From UBA1479 sp040221095 (GTDB lineage: Bacteria; Pseudomonadota; Alphaproteobacteria; Rhodospirillales; Casp-alpha2): a DNA stretch of 64,000 nucleotides. The notes under the pieces are model-generated. The model was not told the origin of the DNA and ran no database searches. It saw only the letters and a program-made list of their open reading frames with translations. This document shows, piece after piece, positions 50,414-59,830 of this stretch. A program made the position numbers and the translations under genes. The DNA lies in assembly GCA_040221095.1 (NCBI GenBank), contig JAVJVP010000015.1, positions 1-64,000 on the forward strand, read 5' to 3'. The stretch's first letter is position 1, and each line of letters begins with the position of its first letter.

Positions 50414-50788
50414 ATGAAAACCATCAAGATGACCATCGCAACCGTGACCCTGACCGCCACGTTGCGCGACACGCCGACCGCGGCCGCGATCTGGGACGCG
50501 GCCCCCTTCACCGCCCGCGCCAGCACCTGGGGCGAGGAAGTGTATTTTTCGACGCCCGTGTCCCTGGCCTGCGAGGCCGATGCCCGCGCCGTGGTCGAAC
50601 CGGGCGAGATCGCGTTTTGGCCCGACGGCGACAGCATCGCCATCGGCTTCGGGCGCACCCCCATTTCCCAAGGCGACGAATGCCGCCTGGCCTCGCCCTG
50701 CAATATCTGGGCGGATGCCGTTGAAGACGTGAAGACCCTGGCCGCCGTTCCGGCAGGAGCCCCCATATCCGTGGAACGCGGCGACTAG
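50414..50788 (+). CDS. Cyclophilin-like fold protein (DUF3830/TM1367-type)
   Basis: The 124-residue product has a beta-rich pattern with TLRDTPTAAAIWDAAPFTARASTWGEEVYFSTP, EPGEIAFWPDGDSIAIGFGRTPIS and LASPCNIWADAV. This matches small bacterial cyclophilin-like domains that lack the classical prolyl-isomerase active-site set. Function is unknown. It is followed 36 bases later by the O-methyltransferase gene with which it may form an operon. Confidence 0.75.
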   Translation: MKTIKMTIATVTLTATLRDTPTAAAIWDAAPFTARASTWGEEVYFSTPVSLACEADARAVVEPGEIAFWPDGDSIAIGFGRTPISQGDECRLASPCNIWADAVEDVKTLAAVPAGAPISVERGD

Positions 50789-50824
50789 AAACCCACCGGC
50801 CTTAACCCTAAGGAGGCGCAACCC

Positions 50825-51487
50825 GTGACCAAAGCGACAACCGGCCTGGACCCCGCCCTGTACGACTACATTCTGCAGACCACCTTGCGCGAGCCCGAGA
50901 TCCTGGCCCGCCTGCGCCGGGAAACGGACAGCCACCCCCGGGCGGGCATGCAGATATCGCCGGACCAGGGTCAGCTGCTGGCCCTGTTGGTCGAACTTAT
51001 GGGCGCCAGGCGGATCGTCGAGGTCGGCACCTTCACCGGCTACAGTTCGCTCGCCATGGCCTTGGCCCAGTCCGACGACAGTGAAATGGTGTGCTGCGAT
51101 GTGTCCGAGGAATATACATCGGTCGCCCGCCGCTACTGGGCCGAGGCCGGCGTTGAGGGACGCATCACCCTGCGTCTGGCCCCCGCGGTCGAGACTCTGG
51201 ACGCCTTAATAAACGAAGGCCACGCCGGGGCCTTCGACATGGCCTTCATCGACGCCGACAAGGAAAACTACCAGAATTATTTCGACCACTGTCTGACCCT
51301 GATCCGCCCCGGCGGCCTGATCGCCGTCGACAACGTGCTGTGGCATGGCCGGGTCGTCGACCCTGCCGACGATACCGTCGACACCAAGGCGATCCGCGCC
51401 TTCAATGCGGGCCTCAAGGACGACGACCGGGTCACGGTTTCCCTGCTGTCCGTGGCCGACGGCCTGACCCTCGCCCGCAAGCGCTGA
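50825..51487 (+). CDS. SAM-dependent O-methyltransferase (caffeoyl-CoA type)
   Basis: The 220-residue product has the SAM-binding motif RIVEVGTFTGYSSLAMA, the metal/acceptor region FDMAFIDADKENYQNYFDH and GGLIAVDNVLWHGRVVDP. The family methylates catechol-like or CoA-linked substrates with a divalent metal. The start is a GTG at 50825 after AAGGAGG. Confidence 0.9.
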   Translation: MTKATTGLDPALYDYILQTTLREPEILARLRRETDSHPRAGMQISPDQGQLLALLVELMGARRIVEVGTFTGYSSLAMALAQSDDSEMVCCDVSEEYTSVARRYWAEAGVEGRITLRLAPAVETLDALINEGHAGAFDMAFIDADKENYQNYFDHCLTLIRPGGLIAVDNVLWHGRVVDPADDTVDTKAIRAFNAGLKDDDRVTVSLLSVADGLTLARKR

Positions 51488-51615
51488 ACCCCCGACCCCG
51501 CGCCCGCCGAAATAAGGCAGCGTCGGCATCAAATGGTCCCATTTTCCGCCAACAAAGGCCCTGATTGCGGGCGATATCTCCTGTCATCGGATCAACCCGG
51601 TAAAGGAGACAGACC

Positions 51616-52116
51616 ATGCCCAACAACGCTTATTATCCCCGGCCCTCCGCCGGCCTGATCGCCACCGGCCTGGTCGCCGCCAGCCTGACCGCCGCCGGAC
51701 TGTTCGCCACGGCCCTGCTTGCGGCGAACGTCGCCCGCGCCGCGGAGCCCTATGACCCGGCCTGTAACGTGGAGTCCGAATACGGCCACTCCAATCCCCT
51801 GATCGTGACCGGGTTCGAGACCGGCAGCGCCGCCGTCCCCGCCGACCAGGAGGCCGATATCCGCACCTTCGCGAACACCCTGCCGATCGGAACGACCATC
51901 TGCGTCGTCGGCCAGGCCGACAAACGCGGTCCCGTGGACCTGAACGATCAGCTTGCCATGAACCGCGCCCGCGCCGTTGCCGCGCGCCTGATCGGCGCCG
52001 GGATTGAACCGGAAAACCTCTCGGTTTCGTCCCGCGCCGAAGCTTACGGCGACACGGCGCCCAGTTGGTTCTGGTTCGACGGCAGCCGCCGGGTCGAGGT
52101 CATCGCCCTGCGCTGA
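51616..52116 (+). CDS. OmpA-family envelope protein
   Basis: The 166-residue product has a signal peptide (hydrophobic residues about 12-40, cleavage near ARAAE). The OmpA-like peptidoglycan-binding domain has ICVVGQADKRGPVDLNDQLAMNRARAVAARLIGAGI. It lacks a beta barrel and probably links the outer face of the envelope to peptidoglycan. Confidence 0.82.
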   Translation: MPNNAYYPRPSAGLIATGLVAASLTAAGLFATALLAANVARAAEPYDPACNVESEYGHSNPLIVTGFETGSAAVPADQEADIRTFANTLPIGTTICVVGQADKRGPVDLNDQLAMNRARAVAARLIGAGIEPENLSVSSRAEAYGDTAPSWFWFDGSRRVEVIALR

Positions 52117-52131
52117 CGCGGGGGATGCGCC

Positions 52132-52695
52132 CTAGGCCATATCCCGCAGAATGCGGGTGAACCGGCCGATCGCCGCCTCGAGCGGTCCATCATTCGGAAA
52201 ATCAATGACGTCCGGGCCTTCCACGCGGAAGGCCCGGGCCCGTTCCAGCCGGCGGGCCGCCTGTTCTTCGGTTTCCCGGCCGCGGGCCGCCAGCCGCACG
52301 CGCAGCGTCTCATCATCGACATTCACGGAAACGATCGACAGGTTGGAAAATCGGCTGCGTGCGTCCTCAATCACGGAACGCGAAGCATTAACGACCACCG
52401 CTGATCCGCGACGCAGTTCGTCCGAGACCTCGGCCGGGATCCCGTACCACAAGCCATGGGCCCCCCAGGACAGAAGATACCCGCCCAATTCGCGGCGGGC
52501 ATGGAACTGACTTTCGGTTACCACGACATGATCTTCACCGCCGGCATCGGCAGAGCGGGTGATCTCGCGGCGGGGAAAGATCACGTCGACGGCGCCCGCG
52601 AATGCGCTGCGGGCCCCTTCGATCAGACTGTCCTTGCCGACGCCCGACGGGCCGACGACCAAAACCAGGGTCCCGGTCAGGGTGCCGTTGCTCAT
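52132..52695 (-). CDS. phnN: Ribose 1,5-bisphosphate phosphokinase PhnN-like
   Basis: The 187-residue product has the P-loop VVGPSGVGKDSLIEGA, then FPRREITRSADAGGEDHVVVTESQF, WGAHGLWYGIPAEV and RLAARGRETEEQAARRLERA. This is the PhnN pattern within the guanylate-kinase fold. PhnN makes PRPP from ribose 1,5-bisphosphate in phosphonate use. No other phn genes are near, so the role may be general PRPP supply. Confidence 0.85.
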   Translation of the reverse strand: MSNGTLTGTLVLVVGPSGVGKDSLIEGARSAFAGAVDVIFPRREITRSADAGGEDHVVVTESQFHARRELGGYLLSWGAHGLWYGIPAEVSDELRRGSAVVVNASRSVIEDARSRFSNLSIVSVNVDDETLRVRLAARGRETEEQAARRLERARAFRVEGPDVIDFPNDGPLEAAIGRFTRILRDMA

Positions 52696-52885
52696 GGCGC
52701 GGACAGGAATGCGAGGGGCTGCGAACATGGTCCCGGGTAATACAGGCCCTGCATGACCCCGACGTGAACGCCCGGTGACGGTTGGGTTAAGACCATGACC
52801 ATAGCGTAGGCCCGGCCCGATCACCCGTCACCCAAATTCAAGACCCCTTAAAAACACGTCTCAATTCGGCCTGACCAGCCCCGTC

Positions 52886-53956
52886 TCACCCCGCGGCGGC
52901 GGCGCGGGTGATCTTCTTGATCGCCGCCTGAAGCTGGGACACCAGCTCGCGCCCCGTCTCACCGCCGTCGCCCGCGATATTGCTGCGCAGGATGACGGTC
53001 AGGGAATCGATATGCACCTTGACCAGTTCGATGCTGGAGGCACTGTTGGGCAGGCCGTTGCCCGTGAACCGCATCAACGAATTGCCGACCATGGAGACCA
53101 GGGGATAGCCGAAGGTCTCGCCCTGCAGGCCCAATTGCTTGGCCAGCCCGTGGATACGCTGGAAGTGTTCCGACTTGTCCGGCGCCGTACCCGCCTCGGA
53201 CATGATCCGCTGCAGGCTTTCCACATAGTCGAGGGCAGAGCCCACGTATTCTTCCTTCGACTTGTCCAACTCCTTCTGCGCCTTGAACACAGCCCCCGTG
53301 GTGAACAGGGCGTCGGAATCGTCGTCGCCGCCGGCCTTGCGTTTGAGGTGGTTGGGCGGGCGGAAGATGCGGATCACGCTGTCGTTGGGAAAACGTTCGA
53401 GAGCCATCGTCAGGGGCGAGCGGTCGACACGGACGTCGGATCGGTCCAGGTCCCGGCGTTCCTGGGGCACTGTCTTGAGGCTACCACGCCGGTCGGGTCC
53501 GAAATAGGCGGTGTTGTAGACGAAGGGCCGGGGCCGGTTGACCACGGTCAGGATGCGGTCGACCAGGGCGTCCACCGTCACCGGTTTGAGCAGGAATTGC
53601 GTTGCCCCGAAACCGCGGGCTTCGGCAATGACCTTGGACTCGAATGCCTTGGCCATCAGGATGACCGGCAGAAACCGGTTCGGCGAGTCTCTGTGCATGC
53701 GAATCCAGCGCACCATGCCGATACCGTTCAACAGTTCCTCGAACATGTCGCAGATCATGAAATCGACGGCATCGACCCGTTCGGTGATGCTTTTCTTCGA
53801 CAACCGCTTGAGAAGGTTCAGCGCATCGTCATTGCTGTTGGCGGTCAGAATCTCGCCAACCCCCAACGCCTGCAGGAGGTTGTGAATCATCCAACGATGA
53901 GCGTCGTCCTGATCGACGATCAGGACGGTGAAAGAACGCAAATTGATGTTGGCCAA
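52886..53956 (-). CDS. Response regulator with receiver and uncharacterised C-terminal helical domain
   Basis: The 356-residue product has a receiver (residues 8-140) with D15/D17/D18, phospho-acceptor D70 in MICDMFEELLNG and K124 in LLKPV. The usual Thr/Ser position is Ala102. The linker holds YFGPDRRGSLKTVPQERRDLDR, a PilZ-like GPDRR motif seen after receivers in alphaproteobacteria. The C-terminal 130 residues are helical, resembling an HPt-like bundle without an obvious phospho-His. No output DNA-binding domain is present. Confidence 0.75.
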   Translation of the reverse strand: MANINLRSFTVLIVDQDDAHRWMIHNLLQALGVGEILTANSNDDALNLLKRLSKKSITERVDAVDFMICDMFEELLNGIGMVRWIRMHRDSPNRFLPVILMAKAFESKVIAEARGFGATQFLLKPVTVDALVDRILTVVNRPRPFVYNTAYFGPDRRGSLKTVPQERRDLDRSDVRVDRSPLTMALERFPNDSVIRIFRPPNHLKRKAGGDDDSDALFTTGAVFKAQKELDKSKEEYVGSALDYVESLQRIMSEAGTAPDKSEHFQRIHGLAKQLGLQGETFGYPLVSMVGNSLMRFTGNGLPNSASSIELVKVHIDSLTVILRSNIAGDGGETGRELVSQLQAAIKKITRAAAAG

Positions 53957-54196
53957 GTCGGGGCCTCACGAGCGGTCTGCGTTCCGTGTTCGGCACGGAA
54001 ACGTTATTTGTGGCGGGAATCCCACCCTCTTCTTGCGTAAAGTGAAAGGCATGGACCGGCCCCGGTCAACCCTGCCTAAAGTAAGGCCCCGGCGCCGGAC
54101 GTGAGAATTCGCCTTCTGCCCCGTTCCCAAACCCTGAAAACCGTGAAAAAGTGTCGCCGGACCAGGGGAAACACCGGGCCGGGAGAAGGAAACACC

Positions 54197-54988
54197 ATGA
54201 CCGCCATGTTCGATCTTACGGGCAAAGTTGCATTGATCACCGGCTCAAGCCGGGGAATCGGCAAGGCCATCGCCGAAGCCTACGCCCGCCAAGGCGCCAA
54301 GGTGGTCATCACCTCGCGCAAACTCGATGTCTGCGAGGCCGTCGCCGCCCAGATCAACGAAGAGAATTACGACGCCCCCGGCGAGGCCATGGCCGCCGCC
54401 TGCAACGTGTCCGACGCGGCGCAACTGAAGGCCCTGGTCGCCCAGGTCATGGGGACCTGGGGCCGGATCGACGTTCTGGTCTGCAATGCGGCCGTGAACC
54501 CCTATCACGGCCCCATGTCCGGGATCGACGACGGCGCCTGGGAAAAGATCCTGCAGGTCAACGTCACCAACGTTCTGAAGCTGTGCAACATGGTCCTGCC
54601 GGACATGGCGGCGCGGCGCGACGGCGCGGTGATCCTGATTTCGTCTGTGGGCGGGCTCAAGGGCTCCATGAACCTGGGCGCCTATGCGGTGTCCAAGGCC
54701 GCCGACATGCAGCTGGCGCGCAATCTGGCCGTCGAATGGGGACCGCACAACATCCGCGCCAACGCCATCGCCCCCGGCCTGATCAAGACCGATTTCGCCC
54801 GCGCACTCTGGGAAGACCCGGAAGCCCGCGCCAGGGCCGAGGCCGCCTATCCGCTCGGCCGCCTGGGCGAGCCCGAGGACATCGCCGGCACGGCGATCCT
54901 GCTGGCCTCCGCCGCCGGCAGTTTCATCACCGGCCAGACTCTCGTCGTCGACGGCGGCGGGGTCGCCGCCGGCAACCGTTACAGCTGA
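54197..54988 (+). CDS. SDR-family short-chain dehydrogenase
   Basis: The 263-residue product has the NAD(P)-binding TGSSRGIGKAIAEAYARQGA, NAA in VLVCNAAVNPY, the catalytic Ser in ILISSVGG and Tyr-x-x-x-Lys in GAYAVSKAADM. It ends in the usual FITGQTLVVDGG. Substrate is unknown. The ATG at 54197 has GGGAGAAGGAAAC ahead of it; the upstream in-frame start at 54101 is unconserved. Confidence 0.9.
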   Translation: MTAMFDLTGKVALITGSSRGIGKAIAEAYARQGAKVVITSRKLDVCEAVAAQINEENYDAPGEAMAAACNVSDAAQLKALVAQVMGTWGRIDVLVCNAAVNPYHGPMSGIDDGAWEKILQVNVTNVLKLCNMVLPDMAARRDGAVILISSVGGLKGSMNLGAYAVSKAADMQLARNLAVEWGPHNIRANAIAPGLIKTDFARALWEDPEARARAEAAYPLGRLGEPEDIAGTAILLASAAGSFITGQTLVVDGGGVAAGNRYS

Positions 54989-55009
54989 TATCGGGAAAGG
55001 ACCACCGAC

Positions 55010-55819
55010 ATGTGCCGCTGGCTCGCCTACGCGGGACCGCCCATCTACCTGGATACCCTTCTGCTGCGCCCGGAAAACTCGCTGGCCCGGCAAAGCCTGT
55101 CGGCCAGCCAAAGCGCCCATGTCGTCAACGCCGACGGCTTCGGCATCGGCTGGTACGGCGATTTGGGCCGCCCCGGCCTGTACAAGGACATCCTGCCGGC
55201 GTGGAACGACGTGAACCTTCTGAACATCTCCGAGCAGGTGAAGTCGCACCTGTTCTTCGGCCATGTCCGGGCGACCACGGGGACCTCGGTGAACCGCACC
55301 AACTGCCATCCCTTCCGCCACGGCAAATGGCTGTTCATGCACAACGGCGAGATCGGCGGCTGGTCCCGGGTGCGCCGCGCCCTTGCCATGGCCGTGTCGC
55401 CCGAACTGTATCCCAACATCCAGGGCACCACGGACAGCGAAATCTTCTTTCACCTGTTGATTACCTTCGGCCTGGACGAAGACCCGGAGGCCGCCATCCG
55501 CCAGGCGATCCAGACCATCGAAAAGGCGCAGAAGGACGCCGGCGTGACCGAGCCCTTCAACATGACCATCGCGCTGACCGACGGACAGACCATATGGGCG
55601 CTGCGCCATGCCTCGTCGGGCCGGGTGCCGACCCTTTATGTCGGCATGGGCGCCAAGCCCCATGACGCGGCGGACGAGGTGACCGTGACCACGGGCACGG
55701 CGGTCATCATTTTGTCCGAGCCGCTCGACGACGATCTGAAGCAATGGACGGCCATCGAACCGGATCATCTGGTGATCGCCGGGGACGGCGGTCTGGTCGT
55801 CTCCCCTTTTCCCCTTTGA
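55010..55819 (+). CDS. Class II glutamine amidotransferase domain protein
   Basis: The 269-residue product has the N-terminal nucleophile Cys2 after Met removal (MCRWLAY), GFGIGWYGDLG, HVRATTGTSVNRTNCHPF, FMHNGEIGGW and TTDSEIFFHLL. It resembles the YafJ/EgtC group, which hydrolyses gamma-glutamyl amides. The presence of only this domain leaves the acceptor unknown. It follows the SDR gene by 21 bases. Confidence 0.9.
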   Translation: MCRWLAYAGPPIYLDTLLLRPENSLARQSLSASQSAHVVNADGFGIGWYGDLGRPGLYKDILPAWNDVNLLNISEQVKSHLFFGHVRATTGTSVNRTNCHPFRHGKWLFMHNGEIGGWSRVRRALAMAVSPELYPNIQGTTDSEIFFHLLITFGLDEDPEAAIRQAIQTIEKAQKDAGVTEPFNMTIALTDGQTIWALRHASSGRVPTLYVGMGAKPHDAADEVTVTTGTAVIILSEPLDDDLKQWTAIEPDHLVIAGDGGLVVSPFPL

Positions 55820-55825
55820 CCATTG

Positions 55826-56641
55826 ATGTCGCGGTTTCTGCCGGCCCTTATCGTCATGACCCTTTGGGTCTTCCCGGCGCAGGCCTGGAAGAACGGCCCG
55901 CCGGACAACAAGGTCACCAACAGCGCCGCCGACTGCCTGGCGACACCCTATTCGACTCATGACTGGATCGCCGATCATGCGCGGGCGTTGCTGCCGCCAG
56001 AGGCCCGCGCCTGGTTGGACCCGCACCGCGTTCTCATGCTGATCGGCACCGAGGCCCCCGACTACGCCAAGATCGAAGCCTTCTGCGGCGCGCCCAATCG
56101 GGGCTACAACGACACCGGCCAGGGCCGCCATGACCTGCGGTTCGATGCGGACGGCGGGGTCACCCGCGACCTGCCCGCCCAGCGCGCCCAGGAGGAATAT
56201 GAAAAAGCCGTCCAGGCTTACCGCGCCGGCAGGCCGGACCATGCCGCCTATTTCCTGGGCGCCGCCATGCATTACATCGGTGATCTAGCGCAATACGGGC
56301 ATACCGTGAAAGGCGAAACGCACCATGCGGATTTTGAGGATTGGGTCGGCGCCCTGACGCCGTCGTTCGCCGGCGGCGGCGTGTTCGAGGCTTTCATCGT
56401 GCCTGACGGGCTGGAGCCGCGCCGCGCCGATGACGCCGTCCTGCGCACGGGAAGATTCACCTGGACGGGCACCGCACCGGTACTGCCGCCGGCCGAGATG
56501 GACGCCCGGTTCGGGCCCGCCGCCATGGCCGATGCAACCTTCATCGCCGGCATCGGCCACTGCCTGAACAAGGCCGTGAACGAAGCCGCCGACATGCTTT
56601 ATGGATTTTACAAAGCGGAAAACCGGTCCGCCGCGCACTAG
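55826..56641 (+). CDS. Secreted zinc-dependent phospholipase C/S1-P1 nuclease-like protein
   Basis: The 271-residue product has a signal peptide ending near AQAW, so the mature N-terminus would start with Trp, the zinc ligand of this family. Further ligands are in THDWIADHA, AAMHYIGDLAQYGHTV and ETHHADFEDWV. It may cleave phospholipids or nucleic acids in the periplasm or outside. The ATG at 55826 is chosen over the TTG at 55823. It follows the amidotransferase gene by six bases. Confidence 0.8.
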   Translation: MSRFLPALIVMTLWVFPAQAWKNGPPDNKVTNSAADCLATPYSTHDWIADHARALLPPEARAWLDPHRVLMLIGTEAPDYAKIEAFCGAPNRGYNDTGQGRHDLRFDADGGVTRDLPAQRAQEEYEKAVQAYRAGRPDHAAYFLGAAMHYIGDLAQYGHTVKGETHHADFEDWVGALTPSFAGGGVFEAFIVPDGLEPRRADDAVLRTGRFTWTGTAPVLPPAEMDARFGPAAMADATFIAGIGHCLNKAVNEAADMLYGFYKAENRSAAH

Positions 56642-56674
56642 GCGTGGCGAACCGGGCCCGTTTGTTTGCTGGCG

Positions 56675-58030
56675 TTAGGCCGCCATACCGCGGTTGCCGC
56701 CCTGGGCGCCGCGGCGGCTGCGGCCACCGCCGCGCTTGGGACCGCTGCCGCCCGGACCGCCGCGGCTTGGGCCGCCCCGGTTCTGGCTGCCCCGATTCTG
56801 GCCGCCACGGCTCTGGCCGTTGCGTCCGCCACCGCCACCGCCGTTCTTGCGCACGTCTGGACCGCTGTCATTGGCGGCCGAATTGGCGATATCGGCGGCA
56901 TGATAGGGATGACCGTCGAACACGGGCACCGGCTGGCGGATGCACTTCTCGATGTCGCGCAGGCAGCCGCGTTCGTCATGGGCGCAGAAGGAAATGGCGA
57001 TGCCCGAAGCCCCGGCCCGCGCCGTGCGGCCGATGCGGTGGACATAACTTTCCGCGTCGTTCGGCAGGTCGAAGTTGATGACGTGGGTCACGCCATCGAC
57101 ATCGATGCCACGGGCGGCGATGTCCGTCGCCACCAAGGCGCGGATGTCGCCGTCGCGAAAGCCCTTAAGGGCCCGCTGGCGGGCGTTCTGGGCCTTGTTG
57201 CCGTGGATCGCGTCGGACTTCACGCCGTTGTCGTGGAGATGACGGGCGACCCGGTCGGCGCCGTGCTTGGTGCGCGTGAAGATAAGGACCCGCTCGATTC
57301 GCGGATCGTTCATCAGGTCGCCCAGCAGGGCCCGCTTGTCGTCCTTGGCGACGAACAGCAAGCGCTGTTCGATCTTTTCCACCGTCGTCGCGGCGGGCGT
57401 CACTTCGACCTTCACGGGATTGTTCAGAAGCTCGTTGGCCAGGCCTTCGACGGTCTTCGGCATGGTCGCCGAAAACAGCACGGTCTGCCGCGTTTTGGGC
57501 AGAACCTTGGCGACCCGCTTGACGTCGCCGATGAAGCCCATGTCGAGCATGCGGTCGGCTTCGTCGAGGACAAAAACCTCGACGCTGTCCAGATTGACGT
57601 GGCGCTGCTTCATCAGGTCCATGAGGCGGCCCGGCGTGGCGACCAGGATGTGGACGCCGCGCTGCATGGCGACGATCTGGTTGCGCATGGAGGTGCCGCC
57701 GAACACGGTCTGAATCCGCAGGGGCATTTGCCGTCCGTAGGTCCGCAGGCTTTCCGCGATCTGGGTCGCCAGTTCGCGGGTCGGCGCCAGGATCAGCACG
57801 AAGGGGCGGTTCGGCAGGGCCTTGCGCGAATTGTCCGCGAAGGACTGCAGGATCGGCAGCGCGAAGGATGCGGTCTTGCCGGTGCCCGTCTGCGCCACGC
57901 CCAGAAGATCGCGGCCTTCGAGCAGCGGCGGGATGGATTTTTCCTGGATGGGGGTGGGGTTGGTGTAGCCTTCGTCGCTCAGCGCACGAAGGATGGGTTG
58001 GGCCAGATTAAGGCCCGCAAAATCGGTCAT
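56675..58030 (-). CDS. rhlE: DEAD-box RNA helicase, RhlE type
   Basis: The 451-residue product has a Q motif, Walker A in AQTGTGKTASFALP, PTRELATQI, VATPGRLMDL, VLDEADRMLDMGF, SATMP and the C-terminal HRIGRTARAG. The last 70 residues are a Gly/Arg/Asn-rich RG tail that should bind RNA. It remodels RNA in ribosome assembly or mRNA decay. Confidence 0.94.
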   Translation of the reverse strand: MTDFAGLNLAQPILRALSDEGYTNPTPIQEKSIPPLLEGRDLLGVAQTGTGKTASFALPILQSFADNSRKALPNRPFVLILAPTRELATQIAESLRTYGRQMPLRIQTVFGGTSMRNQIVAMQRGVHILVATPGRLMDLMKQRHVNLDSVEVFVLDEADRMLDMGFIGDVKRVAKVLPKTRQTVLFSATMPKTVEGLANELLNNPVKVEVTPAATTVEKIEQRLLFVAKDDKRALLGDLMNDPRIERVLIFTRTKHGADRVARHLHDNGVKSDAIHGNKAQNARQRALKGFRDGDIRALVATDIAARGIDVDGVTHVINFDLPNDAESYVHRIGRTARAGASGIAISFCAHDERGCLRDIEKCIRQPVPVFDGHPYHAADIANSAANDSGPDVRKNGGGGGGRNGQSRGGQNRGSQNRGGPSRGGPGGSGPKRGGGRSRRGAQGGNRGMAA

Positions 58031-58341
58031 GTTGTATCTGTACTCTCTCGATCAATTGGTCTTCGCCCGCGCGCCCCAAGCGATCGTGTCGGGGGCGGCA
58101 GGTTCGCCGGCATCATGCAAGCTTTCTCGGCCGGAACCGCATTCACACGGATATCCGCCTCACGAAACGCCCTTAGATGTCGGTATCAAGGAAGACCGGA
58201 TCGACGTGGTCGGGTCCGGCAAGCGATCGAAATTCGACCTGAATGGGAGTGTCGCTGGCGCCACATGCCACCGACGGCGCCGGGAAGTCAAGGGAATTCA
58301 CATAACGGGCGCCCCTGTTCCCGGCGGCCGGCGGGCCATTA
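58031..58341. other. Intergenic region between sodB and rhlE
   Basis: These 311 bases hold the rhlE upstream leader and no supported gene. Short GC-rich dyads are present, but no T-run terminator for sodB or clear promoter element could be identified. Confidence 0.5.
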
Positions 58342-58965
58342 TCAGGCGGCGAGAATTTCCGGATCGCCCTGGGTCTTCAGGCATGTCGCGGCGAAGTCCC
58401 AATCGGCCAGATGGTCGAAGAAGGTTTCCAGGAACGCCTGCCGGGCATTCTGATAATCCAGGTAATAGGCGTGTTCCCACAGATCGCAGGTCAACAGCGG
58501 TTTCAACCCCGCGGTCGGCGGCAGGTCGGCGTTGGCGGTGCTGACCACGTCAAGCACGCCGTCCGCCCCCTCGACCAGCCACACCCAGCCGGATCCGAAA
58601 CGGGCCATGCCTTCCGAAATGAACCGGGTGCGCAGATGCGGCAGGGACCCGAAGGTTTCCTTGATCTTGGTCGCAAGCGGGCCGGTCGGCTCCGCGGCGC
58701 GGTCCGGCGACATGCAGTTCCAGAAAAACCCATGGTTCCAGGCCTGGGCCGCATTGTTGAACACAGTCGTATCGCCCTTTTCATGGGCCCGGCGGGCGAT
58801 GTCGAGCAGGGCCATGTCCTCATACTCCGTATTCTTCACGGCGTCGTTCAGCTTGTCGATATAGCCCTTGTGGTGCTTGCCGTGGTGGAAGTTGAGTGTC
58901 TGTTCCGACATATGCGGCAACAAGGCGTCCTTGGCATAAGGAAGATCGGGGAGTTTGAAGGTCAT
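58342..58965 (-). CDS. sodB: Iron superoxide dismutase
   Basis: The 207-residue product has the N-terminal HHGKHHKGYIDKLN, the iron-type AAQAWNHGFFWNCMSP, GSGWVWLVEG and the metal ligands in LLTCDLWEHAYYLDYQN. It disproportionates superoxide in the cytoplasm. The FFWNCMSP segment favours the iron rather than the manganese form. Confidence 0.94.
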   Translation of the reverse strand: MTFKLPDLPYAKDALLPHMSEQTLNFHHGKHHKGYIDKLNDAVKNTEYEDMALLDIARRAHEKGDTTVFNNAAQAWNHGFFWNCMSPDRAAEPTGPLATKIKETFGSLPHLRTRFISEGMARFGSGWVWLVEGADGVLDVVSTANADLPPTAGLKPLLTCDLWEHAYYLDYQNARQAFLETFFDHLADWDFAATCLKTQGDPEILAA

Positions 58966-59058
58966 GAGAGCCTCTCTTCTTTCTTGGGGGGGGGATTGTT
59001 GGTTGGATGTGGGATCAGCCGGCGGCCGCCGTGGCGCCCGCCGGCAAGCCCGGATGGT

Positions 59059-59520
59059 CTAGGGTTTCGTCTTGTCGGCGACCATGGCTCGGAATTCCTC
59101 GATCTTGTCGCCGAGGTCTTCCAGCCCTTCCTTGGTCGCCTCCTTGGCGTCCGACCATTCGCCCTTGGCCGACTTTTGCAGTTCGGCGATCTGCTGATTG
59201 AGCGCCTTGCGCTGGCGCTCGATGGCCGCGTGGGCCTCGCGCCATTCTTCCTTCACCTCGTCAGCGGCATTGGCGCTGGCCTGTTTGGCATCGGACGCCG
59301 CTTCGTCGAGCTTGCTGTCCAGAGCCTTGGCCTGTTTTTGCGCCCAGCCGACGAAATCGTCGACGGTTTCCCCTGCCGTGGATTCCTGGGAACCGGCCTT
59401 GCCGTCGGCGGCCTGGGCGGCGCCCGGCGCGGCGGACAGGCCGGCGGCGACCGCCGTGGCGGCCAGAATGGCAATCGGGATACGGGTGATGGGTTTTCGA
59501 ATATGAGTTCGATTAGTCAT
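59059..59520 (-). CDS. Hypothetical periplasmic coiled-coil protein
   Basis: The 153-residue product has a signal peptide (residues 8-37, AQAADG cleavage-like). The mature part is almost all charged helix with heptad spacing (EEWREAHAAIERQRKALNQQIAELQ) and repeated WSDAKEA / LDEAASDAK segments. Such proteins often act as envelope stabilisers or apolipoprotein-like factors. No partner is near. Confidence 0.65.
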   Translation of the reverse strand: MTNRTHIRKPITRIPIAILAATAVAAGLSAAPGAAQAADGKAGSQESTAGETVDDFVGWAQKQAKALDSKLDEAASDAKQASANAADEVKEEWREAHAAIERQRKALNQQIAELQKSAKGEWSDAKEATKEGLEDLGDKIEEFRAMVADKTKP

Positions 59521-59830
59521 GTGATCGTCTTCCTCTTTCAATGCAATGCGTGGGACAAACCGCGCAAACCGCATTGCCGGCTGTACGCGCCATTGACGTC
59601 TGGAGGCTGCAACCGAACCGCAAGGATGCATTCCGGAACACAGGATGCATTTCCACTTAACGAAACGAATGCGGCGATTTCCCGGCTGAAACCGGGCGTT
59701 TTCAGGCCGACGGAGCGCAGCCCGGGCCGATGCGGGATTTCTTCATTTTCGGGGTGCTGATCGTGACCGGCATCGCGTGTTGGCGATGTTGATCACGAAA
59801 TCGTAGAGCCGGGCCAGAGGCCCAACCCGA
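59521..59830. other. Intergenic region with short hairpins
   Basis: Of these 310 bases, the part at about 59640-59720 holds short inverted repeats (CCCGGCTGAAACCGGG followed by CGTTTTC). A tiny hydrophobic frame at 59730-59792 lacks a convincing ribosome-binding site. Otherwise I see no gene. Confidence 0.45.

Noticed and set aside
54245..56272. 675-codon open frame on the minus strand over the SDR and amidotransferase genes
   Set aside because: It runs across two well-supported genes and its translation has no domain.
59730..59792. 20-codon hydrophobic frame (MRDFFIFGVLIVTGIACWRC)
   Set aside because: There is no convincing ribosome-binding site or conservation evidence, and the length is within chance.
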